Shown here: positions 55,823-64,000 of the stretch, one piece after another
Layout of the letters: the number at the start of each line of letters is the position of its first letter
Position numbering within the stretch: the stretch's first letter is position 1
Assembly (NCBI GenBank): GCA_002914805.1
Contig: JXTB01000006.1
Span: forward strand, 2,276,434 to 2,340,433
Direction of reading: 5' to 3'
Source: Parasponia andersonii
Taxonomy: Eukaryota > Streptophyta > Magnoliopsida > Rosales > Cannabaceae
DNA length: 64,000 bases
The notes under the pieces: model-generated
Told to the model about the DNA's origin: nothing
The model's input: the letters and a program-made list of their open reading frames with translations, nothing else
Databases searched by the model: none
Translations under genes and position numbers: made by a program

Positions 55823-56907
55823 GATGGCAAAGATAAATGGCAAAAAGCCATGGAAGAGGAAGTTAAATCCTTGAACAAGAAAAAGACTTGGATTTTGGTA
55901 GAGAAACCAAAAGACAAGAAGCTTGTTGACTGCAAGTGGATCTATAAAAAGAAAGAGGCTATACCAAGAGTGGAGACTACGAGGTACAAAGCCAGGTTGG
56001 ATGTTAAAGGCTTTACACAGAAGCAAGGGGTGGATTATACAGAGATATTCCCTCCAGTCATGAAGCATAGTTCAATCAAAATATTTCTGGCTATGGTGGC
56101 ACATTTGAGGATGGAATTGAAACAAATGGATATCGAAACGGCATTTTTTCATCGTGAGCTTGAGGAGACTATTTACATGAGGCAACCCAATGGCTTTGAG
56201 AATAAAAGCAAGAAGGATTAGGTTTTTCTATTAAAGAAATTATTATACAATTTAAAATAGTCTCCTAGGCGATGGTATAAGTGCTTTGATGATTTTATGA
56301 TCAAGAGTGATTTTGAAAGGAGCCAATTTGACAGTTGTGTGCACTTCAAATGAAAACCTAATGGTTGTGATGTGTTTCTTCTCTTGTATGTTGATGACAT
56401 ATTATTGGCTAGTTGTGATATGATAGCAATTGAAGATTTGAAGGAACAACTAAGAGGAAGTTTTGAGATGAAGCATTTGGGACTTGCTCAAAGAATGCTA
56501 GGCATGGAGATATCACGAGATGGGAAAAGGAAGATGTTGAAGCTCACCTAAACAGGATATGTTAACAAAGTTTTAGAAAGGTATGGAATAAGTCAAGAGA
56601 AACCTATTTGCACTCATTTAGTGCAACACTTTAGAATGACAGCAGAGAATTCCCCGAAAACTAAAGAGGAAATTAAGTACATGGAGGAAATACCATATGC
56701 TAATGCTATTGGAAGCATTATGTATGCTACGATATGTAATAGGCTAGATTTGGCCTATGCAGAAAGTATGATAAGTAGATTCATGTCAAATCCAGGAAGA
56801 GAACATTTAAATGCCTTGAAATAGGTCTTAAGGTATTTGAAGGGGTCTAAAGACGTTGAAATACTCTTTGGAGGTGGAGCTGTTGGAAAGATAGGTGCTA
56901 TAGTGGA
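55823..56907 (+). pseudogene. Outer copia reverse transcriptase, broken
   Basis: KWQKAMEEEVKSLNKKKTW, KWIYKKKEA, YKARLDVKGFTQKQGVDY, MDIETAFFHRELEE and, near 56380, LLYVDDILLAS identify copia RT. The connection YANAIGSIMYATICNRLDLAYA follows. In-frame stops occur near 56220, 56258, 56353, 56549 and 56823. It ends abruptly at GKIGAIVE, where the SIRE-like sequence begins. Confidence 0.9.
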
Positions 56908-57062
56908 AAGTCCTTTTACTTTCTCAAGTATATTTTCAGATGGAATTTTAAATATGGTAAGAATTAAGATAAACTTTTCAAATTTTATATTTTTATATCC
57001 TTATTGCATGTTTTCTTTTATCTCTATAAATCAATGTTTATCATCATTAAAAATGGGAAGAT

Positions 57063-57937
57063 TGTTGAGAAATTAAGGTTTCAATCTTACTTACTCTTAT
57101 TTTGAAGATAATAAATATTTGATTTAGTACTAATGATTTAACTTGTGTGTATAGTGAAATTATTTTAAAATGCTAGCTCAAGTTAATCAAGTAATCAAGT
57201 TTAAAGATGGATGCATATTGAACTTATTAGATTCAAGCTTAAAGACAGAAAATCAAGATACAAGACTGTGCTTAGATAGGGTATATTTTATACTTAGTCT
57301 TGTATTTGATTTAGTTCGTTGCACATAGATTCGCTTTGCATTGGCTCATACTTTCAAAAGAATTTTCAAACTATCTTTAGGATAAAATTGTTATTTTATT
57401 TTAGAAGTTTAAAAATAAATATTATTTTTAAAACCCGTGTATTGGTGAGATTAACATCATTATCTAAACAATCCGTATAGGTGAGGTTGGCACCAGAGTC
57501 TAAATAATCCAAAGATAGACATGATAGAACCAGAGTCAAGACTATTGTAAAAGTTAGGATCTGCCTAAGAAGAATTCATTCCGTTTATACAAGGATCGGT
57601 CAAGCCCATGATATTGATCCAATAGTGGAAAACTCAAAGCAAGTTATTGAGGACTGGGGACGTAGGCAAACCATCTTGTTTGTCGAGCCTCGTAAAAGTT
57701 GAGTTTGTGTTTTCTCTATCCCTATACTCTTTACTTTAATGTAAACTATTTGATTGTGTGTTTGATATTTGTTGTACTTAATTGACTTGGTATTATTGTT
57801 ATATATTTAGTATTATTGTTCATTTAGCCTCAAAGTTTCAAAATAGTGGTCTATGGTTTTACATAGTTGAAAATTTTCCTAAAAAGTTTCAAAACCTAAT
57901 CCATCCTTTTTCTTGGGTAGTCAATCTTGGGCTAATA
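57063..57937 (+). mobile_element. First LTR of the SIRE-like element, internally deleted
   Basis: 875 bp. It matches 60572-62081 at both ends but lacks about 640 bp of its middle. Only two units of the 38-bp repeat remain near 57436-57510. Confidence 0.85.
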
Positions 57938-58021
57938 TTTCGTATCACAACTTGATGCTCAAATTTTAAAGACTTAATTGTCTTTAGATGACATACCCAA
58001 ATAATTTTTAAAATCTTTCAA

Positions 58022-58800
58022 ATGAGGTTTTCAACTAGACCACCATTTTTTAATAGTATTAACTACAATATTTGGAAAATCAAAATGCTTAAATTTCTTA
58101 AATTTTTAGGTGATGATTTATTGAATATTGTTGTTCAAGGTCCTTATATTCCTATAAAAATATTGGATAATAAATTTGTTGAAAAGAATTTTATGAATAT
58201 GATGAATTTGACAAAATCATGTTTTCTAGGAATGGATGTGCTTTTAATTATTTATTTTGTAGTATAGATGTAAATATTTATAATAGTGTACAATTGATTA
58301 CTAATGCTCATAAAATGTGGAAAATACTTAAAAGCTCATATGCCATTACAAGTTAAATAAAAGAAGATGATGAAGAAGATGAAGAAAAAGATAAGGAAAA
58401 GAAGGTCATTACTTTCAAATCTTTCATATAAAAAAAAGAAATCAAAGTCACTTGGGATGATGGTAATGATGATAATTTAGATGATGAAGTTTAAGAGAAA
58501 GTAACCATGAAAAATTTATTTTGAAAAATGATAATCTTTTGATGCTAATAATGATTCTTTTAATGATTTTGATAAATTGTCTCATGATGAGTTCAATAAT
58601 CTGCATCAAAATCATGAAAAATTTATTTTGAAAAATGAAGCTCTTAAAAAGAAAATTTTTATTTTATTAAAAGAGCTTAAAGAAGTTTCAAAAGAAAACG
58701 AAGCAATTTTGAGTGATGATTTAAGTGACTCTTTGAAAAATTAAAATACTTCTTTAAACGATAAAGTCAACATTGTCCATAAGAAAGTAAAATTTTGATT
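58022..58800 (+). pseudogene. SIRE-like gag remnant
   Basis: MRFSTRPPFFNSINYNIWKIKM followed by FLGDDLLNIVVQGPYIP resembles the RPPLFDGTNYxxWK start of SIRE/Opie-type gag. Downstream are acidic and lysine-rich broken frames (DDEVxEK, FDKLSHDEFNNLHQNHE in other frames). Many stops are present; no zinc knuckle is seen. Confidence 0.6.
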
Positions 58801-60414
58801 TAATGCTCGGTGGAAAAATATATATTTTTGACAAAGGATATATTGGATATAAACTTTTTGTAAAGCAAATGTTTTACTAATATACTTTTAAGCCAAAGTT
58901 ATCAACACTATTTGTTATGTTTTAAACTAAGTGTTGATTAATTTTATTTTGAATAAAATGCCATATGATATATGATGAGACTAATGACTCCTCCAAGGAG
59001 AAAAGCATAGATAATATATTTGTAAGTATGGTATATGTTTGGAGCTTAAAGACAAATCAAAGATGATGATTAAGTCTAACATCAATACAGAGAAGATGAA
59101 GAGCTTTTAGAATGATAGTATAAATGATTTTATTAGAATTATTTATAAGTCTAAATTTGATTGATATTTTAATTGCTTTTATATCATTCAAATATATTAC
59201 AATGCATATACTTAAACTCTTATATCTGTGCAAATTCTTGATAGCTTTTACATGATAAATACCATCATAATTAGTTGAATTATTTAATCTATGTTGGTGA
59301 TATATTTGAGCATAAAATGACATACTCAATGATTATATTTTGCAACTTTATCATTTAAATGTCTGTGTATGATTATTCATCATATGACATCATATAAGTA
59401 AATCTTTTGATGAATATCATAGTTTGCTTTTTGTTTTTTGGACTTTCAAGACTTGGATTGCCACTCTTTGAGCTTCAATGAATTAATAATCAAACGCATT
59501 ATTGTCTTGAATGTTTCTCTTAGTTTGGATGCCTTATACTTACGATTCTACTTTTTGGCATTAATATCTCTCTTCCATAAATGATCTTTGCTTATTTTAG
59601 TTATTTACCTTTTGATTATGATTCATATATTAAGAGGGAGTATATTTATAATTTACTTGTGCTAAATTCGTCATTATCATTTTTTATAATTGTTTATATG
59701 CTCTATATAATTTGATGAAAATGAAAGAAAGAAAATTATTTCACTTTTGTGCTTAAATGAATTTAAATTTCTCCTATGCTTTACCATTAATTATACTTAG
59801 AGAAATATGTTTTCAACAAGTGAAAATTATGCTAGAGCTTTAATGATCTTGATTTGATACAACTTCTCTATTTTGAATATGCTACTATATAGTTGTCATA
59901 CTTATTATCAATAGATGAAGTTTTGCTAAGAATAAAAAAAATGCTCTTATTTTCACTTTGGCATCATATTGTTATTCAATCTTATGTTTGATATTATTTC
60001 GAAGATTGTTTAATCCTAGGTTCCTCCATTTCTTTTTATTGCATAATTTGTCATGATATTTTTTAGATAGGAGAAAATTATTTATATATTACTCTTTTAT
60101 ATAATTTTGTCATAATTTCAAATAAGAAGAGAAATATACCAAATTAATGTGGGGAAAATCTTATTTCAGAGAGATATATTAGTTTTTATGAGACATCTAA
60201 TTTGAAAATTATTTTTTTTTAATCTTTTTAATGATGTCAAAAGGGGGAGAAAAAAATGATGATTTATGAATATACAAAGAAAAAGATTTATCAAAGAAAA
60301 AGATTTATTATTGAGAATGCATATTTTAAGGGGGAAAATTTGCTTAACATATATTCATTTTATATTTTCTCATAATATGCTTATGATGCTAAATTAAGTT
60401 AAAAAGGGGGAGCA
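58801..60414. other. Non-coding interior of the SIRE-like element
   Basis: AT-rich with no recognisable pol domain. It ends with GGGGGAGA-type purine motifs near 60243 and 60405. Confidence 0.5.
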
Positions 60415-60571
60415 AGTCTTTTTACTTTCTCAAGTATATTTTGAGATGGAATTTTAAATATAGTAAGGATTAAGGTAAACTTGTCAAATTTCATAGTTTC
60501 ATTTCCTTATTACATATTTTCTTTTATCTCTATAAATCAATATTTATCTTCATCAATAAAAATGGGGAGAT

Positions 60572-62081
60572 TGTTGAGAAATTAAGGTTTCAATCTTACT
60601 CACTCTTATTTTAAAGGTAATAAACATTTGATTTAGTACTAATGATTTAGCTTGAGTGTGTAGTGAAATGATTTTAAAATACTAGCTCAAGTTAATTAAG
60701 TAATCAAGTTTAAAAATGGATGCATATTGAACTTATTAGATTCAAGCTTGAAGACAGAAAATCAAGATACAAGACCGTGCTTAGATAAGATATATTTTAT
60801 ACTTAGTCTTGTATTTAATTTAGTTCATTACACATAGATTCTCTTTGCAATAGATCATACTTTCAAAAGAATTTTCAAACTATCTTTAGGCTAAAATTGT
60901 TATTTTATTTTAGAAATTTGAAAATAAATATCATTTTCAATTTAGCTAAAGTATCCTCAGAGTTCTTTCATAATGTTAAAAATATTTAGAAAAAGAAAGT
61001 TTTAAAAACGACCAAAGTTTGGATCAAAAAATTATTTACTAGTTTTTGATCCATTTTGGTCGACCAAGCTTGGTAATTTTAGACTTGAATTGCAGTGTCA
61101 GATTCCAACGGCTAGTTTTTTGGTCGACCAAAATTATTTCTGATTAACGAAAATTTTGACAGTATTTTTTCAACAGTCGAAAACGACTAATTTTTGAAGC
61201 TGTCTTTAAATAAAGCTATGTTTGATGACTTAGAATAAGAGAATATGAACCTACATTGATACCTAATCAGTTTCAAGGTGTAAAAGCTTTCTTTTATTCA
61301 ACTTTAACTTTTAAATCATATTGAGCTAATCTTAGAGTATTAATTGTGTGTTGTTCTTAAATCTTCAAAGACAAAATTATGTTTATTACTTTTGAAAGGA
61401 TAGTTCTTGAGTATATTCACTATTGTTTATTGAGAAACCATTGAGTGTAAGGTAAGATTGGCACCAGATTCATAAATAACCTGTGTATAGGTAAGCTTGC
61501 CACCGGAGTCATAAACAACCTGTGAGTTAGTGAGATTGATACCATTATCTAAATAATTTGTGCATAAGTGAGGTTACCACAAAATTCTGAATAACCTATG
61601 TATTGGTGAGATTGACACTATTGTTTAAACAATCAATATAGATGAGGTTGGTAGTGGAGTCTAAACAATCCAAAGTTAGGCATAATAGAGCTAGAGTTAG
61701 GACTATTGTAAAAGCTAGAGTCTGCCTACAAAGAATTCACTCCGTTTGTACAAGGGTCGATCAAGCCCGTAATCTTGATTCGATAGTAGAAAGCTCAAAG
61801 TCAGTTGCCAAAGGCTGGGAATGTAGGCAAACTGTCGTGTTTGTCGAACCTCGTAAAAACTGAGTTTACATTTTTTTCAATCCCTACACTCTTTACTTTA
61901 ATGCAAACTATTTGATTATATATTTGATATTTATTGTGCTAAATTTAATTGGTATTATTGTTATATACTTGGTACTATTGTTCGTTTAGTAGTGGTCTAT
62001 AGTTTTCTATAATTGAAAGGTTTCCTAAAAAGTTTTAGAATCTAATTCACTCCCTCTTTGGTAGTCAATCTTAAGCTAACA
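60572..62081 (+). mobile_element. Second, longer LTR of the SIRE-like element
   Basis: 1510 bp, preceded by the polypurine tract AAAATGGGGAGAT. It carries a middle segment missing from the first LTR, including TTTGGTCGACCAA-type palindromes (about 61050-61135) and a six-unit minisatellite. Confidence 0.85.
61445..61673 (+). repeat. Minisatellite of six 38-39-bp units in the LTR
   Basis: Units start at 61445, 61483, 61522, 61560, 61598 and 61636, with the shape GTGTATAGGTGAGATTGGCA..ATAAACAACC. They are well diverged from one another. The sister LTR keeps two units. Confidence 0.88.
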
Positions 62082-62475
62082 GTTTTCACCTTGTTTGGTG
62101 AAATAATATGCTGGAAAGCTAGTCTTCAATCGATTGTAGCTCTATCCTTAATAGAAGAAGCTGAATATGTAGCTTTAATAGAGGGTGTGAAAGAAGTTTT
62201 ACAGATAAAAAGGGATGATTGGTGAGCTAGGGTTAGTGTGGAAGACTTTGATAGTTTATTGTGATAATCAAAGTATGATTTACTTAACTAAAAATGCCAT
62301 GTTCTATGAAAAAACAAAGCATACAGATATCAAGTTACATTTCTTGAGAGATGTGGTGTCGAGAAGGGAAGTTGTGGTTGAAAAGATTCATACTAATGAC
62401 AACCCAGCTGATATATTGACAAAGTCATTGGTAGCAATTAAGTTCAATCATTGCTTGAGCTTGATCAATAAGTGA
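62082..62475 (+). pseudogene. Outer copia RNase H, C-terminal part
   Basis: It resumes the host frame with VFTLFGEIICWKASLQSIVAL, then AEYVALIEGVKEVLQ, a frameshift near 62208, and YCDNQSMIYLTKNAMFYEKT, KHTDIKLHFLRDVV and NPADILTKSL to a stop at 62475. The first part of RNase H, with the YxDxDxAGD box, is missing where the SIRE-like sequence joins. Confidence 0.9.
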
Positions 62476-62538
62476 GTATACGTGAAGAAGTAGCAGTTGG
62501 ATAATGAATTTCGAAGTCGGGTGGAAATTTGTAAAAGA

Positions 62539-63100
62539 AGACAAAGATTGGCTTCTGCACATTTATTGTCAAGACGATAAGGTAATATTCTAGAGGATCA
62601 GTTTTATCAAGACATTCCATATTGGTATCATGACAATTTAATAACCGCGTGAAGACATGTTTATTTCCATAATTAGAGTTTTTTAGATTTGAAAAACTGC
62701 GAGATTTCCTTTATATAATCGATTAAGTAGTCAATGGTCTTAATTACATTAGCGAAACTAGATGAGAATGGGTTGGTACGTATATTGCATCGTTCTTGGT
62801 GAGAAAAGTGGCCTTGAGCAAAGAGAGAGTGAAAACTTGGATTTGCTGATTTGGAGATTCTTTCTGGGGTGTTGTTCTTGTAATTTCCTTGTAAACGTTG
62901 ACTGTTGAATAGAAAGAAACTGCTGTTATGCACCACGTGGACGTAGGTCAATTTTTGGCTGAACCACGCCAAAACTTTGTATCTTGTTTATTGTTTTTCG
63001 GTGGTGTTTGACCGTGTGTTCCTTTGATTACGTGGATACTACTGCTTAAAGAAGATTAGTGCTATTGATTGTGTGGCTGGTTGTTAATTTTTTCTTCACA
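62539..63100 (+). mobile_element. 3' LTR of the outer copia
   Basis: 562 bp, matching the 5' LTR without the TRIM. Its first four bases have mutated (AGAC for TGTG). It ends TTTCTTCACA at 63100, followed by the target duplication TTATG. Confidence 0.88.
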
Positions 63101-63362
63101 TTATGCTAGTCATGAGTTGGCACACTTGGATTACTGGTTATTCGCAGCCAAATTCAGATCCAGTGAATTTAAGTTCAAAATCGTGATTCGTGCGTAAATA
63201 AGCTAGTTAATTAGAGCCCCAAATCGACTCATATGTTATTTGAAGGTGTAAGAAATGTAAATGATCATTTAAGAAAAATAAATCCATTAGAGCTTTTAAA
63301 AAGTATACATATATATGATTAGGGATGCATCAACATTAGAAATGAGTTGGTTACTAATTAAG

Positions 63363-63531
63363 ATAGCATGCGATAAATAGATAATAAATAAATAAAACAT
63401 ATAAAAATAAAAGTCTAGTAATCAAAAGTAGAAAATAAAAAATTTGACAGCATGCGATAAATAGATAAATAAATAAATAAAATGTATAAAAATAAAAGTC
63501 TAGTAATAAAAAGTAGAAAATAAAAAATTTG
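63363..63531. repeat. Tandem duplication of about 85 bp
   Basis: AGCATGCGATAAATAGATAA..AAAATTTG occurs twice in succession with a few differences and small length changes in the ATAA-rich part. Confidence 0.88.
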
Positions 63532-63644
63532 TTGCATATAATATCAATATACATCTCTATAAATCTATAATTGTACGCACAAGCCTAAATAAAACTATAT
63601 ACATTATAGCAATCATAAGTCATATGACTTAGGGTATAGCAAAT

Positions 63645-63777
63645 ACGTAAATTTTTTTTGTGATACAGTTGTTACAAGTTGGTGAGGTGGGGAGCGAAAA
63701 GTAGGATCGAACCTCATTCCTCTTGCTTCTCATATAAGCTTGTGCACGAGCTACCACTTGTGGGTGAAAAAACGTAA
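63645..63777 (-). mobile_element. tRNA-derived SINE
   Basis: On the minus strand the head reads GTGGTAGCTCGTGCACAAG (A-box-like, about 63740-63758) and GGTTCGATCC (exact B box, reverse complement of 63704-63713). The tail TTGTAACAACTGTATCAC is followed by an A-run. The body is about 63651-63771; ACGTAA on both sides (63645-63650, 63772-63777) may be a short target duplication. It has no full tRNA fold. The plant TS-like SINE group is a possible relative. Confidence 0.7.
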
Positions 63778-64000
63778 TATTTGGAGTCTCTAAAAAAGAC
63801 TTAAAAGTTGTGTTCATCTTTTGTATGACCATTTTAGAGAACCATTTTATTTCTCTAAAATAATCAAATAAAGATTGTTGATGGAGGTTTTATCAACAAT
63901 AAATTTATAAATAATCAAGAGATGTGGCTTGTGTGAATTGAAGTAGTAATCAAAGCAAATAAGGAGAGAGAGATTTATAGTGGTTCAGCCCCAAAAAAGA
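63778..64000. other. Intergenic, no feature seen
   Basis: AT-rich sequence to the window edge without recognised genes or element ends. Confidence 0.5.

Larger units (their letters stand above)
56908..62081 (+). mobile_element. SIRE-like copia derivative, int-LTR-int-LTR
   Basis: Two LTRs (57063-57937 and 60572-62081) start TGTTGAGAAATTAAGG and end GCTAATA/GCTAACA. Each is preceded by a homologous 155-bp segment ending in a polypurine tract (56908-57062; 60415-60571). The piece therefore begins with the end of an internal region, not with an LTR. The interior (57938-60414) holds gag remnants but no recognised pol. There is no target duplication at its borders, and about 60 nt of the host RNase H are missing, which suggests a deletion at the left edge. 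Confidence 0.82.
48355..63105 (+). mobile_element. Outer copia retrotransposon hosting three nested insertions
   Basis: The LTRs (48360-49618 and about 62539-63100) align once a nested insert is removed from the first. The flanks carry a perfect 5-bp target duplication TTATG (48355-48359 and 63101-63105). The intact left terminus TGTGAA and right terminus TTCACA form an inverted repeat. Internal order is gag, start of protease, nested copia, rest of protease, RT, SIRE-like insert, RNase H. Integrase is absent. Stops and frameshifts in every segment show it is an old, dead copy. Confidence 0.92.

Noticed and set aside
1-64000. CRISPR arrays, operons or bacterial insertion sequences
   Set aside because: The window is plant nuclear DNA; the tandem repeats seen have no spacer-repeat regularity.

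Overview
The window is nuclear DNA from a eudicot plant, most likely a woody rosid; I cannot name the species from sequence alone. The evidence is intron-bearing plant genes (a CHX cation/proton exchanger, a DREB2-type AP2 factor and a CLASSY SNF2 protein), AT-rich intergenic DNA, and nested plant LTR retrotransposons, MITEs and SINEs. It is a draft assembly: single Ns lie at 1327, 27246 and 30913, and an N-run fills 50644-51213.

Layout. 1-1813: the 3' end of a copia retrotransposon (RT/RNase H plus 3' LTR). 2420-5642 (-): a three-exon CHX antiporter with a MITE in intron 2. 7156-7298: a SINE with a perfect 18-bp target duplication. 8070-20085 (-): a degenerate, structurally complete Ty3/gypsy element of Tat-like layout. 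It carries an antisense gene remnant (about 9350-12500, +) with its own TATA box. 23138-25318 (+): a DREB2A-like gene with a heat-shock element and an ABRE upstream, a 5'-UTR intron and a possible spliced uORF. 27754-28511: a foldback Mutator-like MITE. 31523-36284 (+): a five-exon CLASSY1/2-like gene. 36.3-48.3 kb: no genes; two hAT-like MITE copies side by side, another hAT-like MITE, a Mutator-like MITE and several short tandem duplications.

48360-63100 is a retrotransposon nest. The outer copia element (+, TSD TTATG) has a TRIM inside its 5' LTR (48752-49387), a younger copia element (-) inside its protease (50569-55480), and a SIRE-like copia derivative inside its RNase H (about 56908-62081). 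A tRNA-type SINE (-) lies at 63651-63771.

The three host genes are functionally independent: ion homeostasis, drought/heat transcription, and RNA-directed DNA methylation. CLASSY proteins recruit Pol IV to transposons like those filling this window, but that is family knowledge and not evidence of local linkage. I found no clearly new biological system. The most interesting items are the antisense gene in the gypsy element, the complete TRIM, the TTGACC array in the young copia leader, the DREB2 promoter and uORF, and the int-LTR-int-LTR rearrangement of the SIRE-like element.
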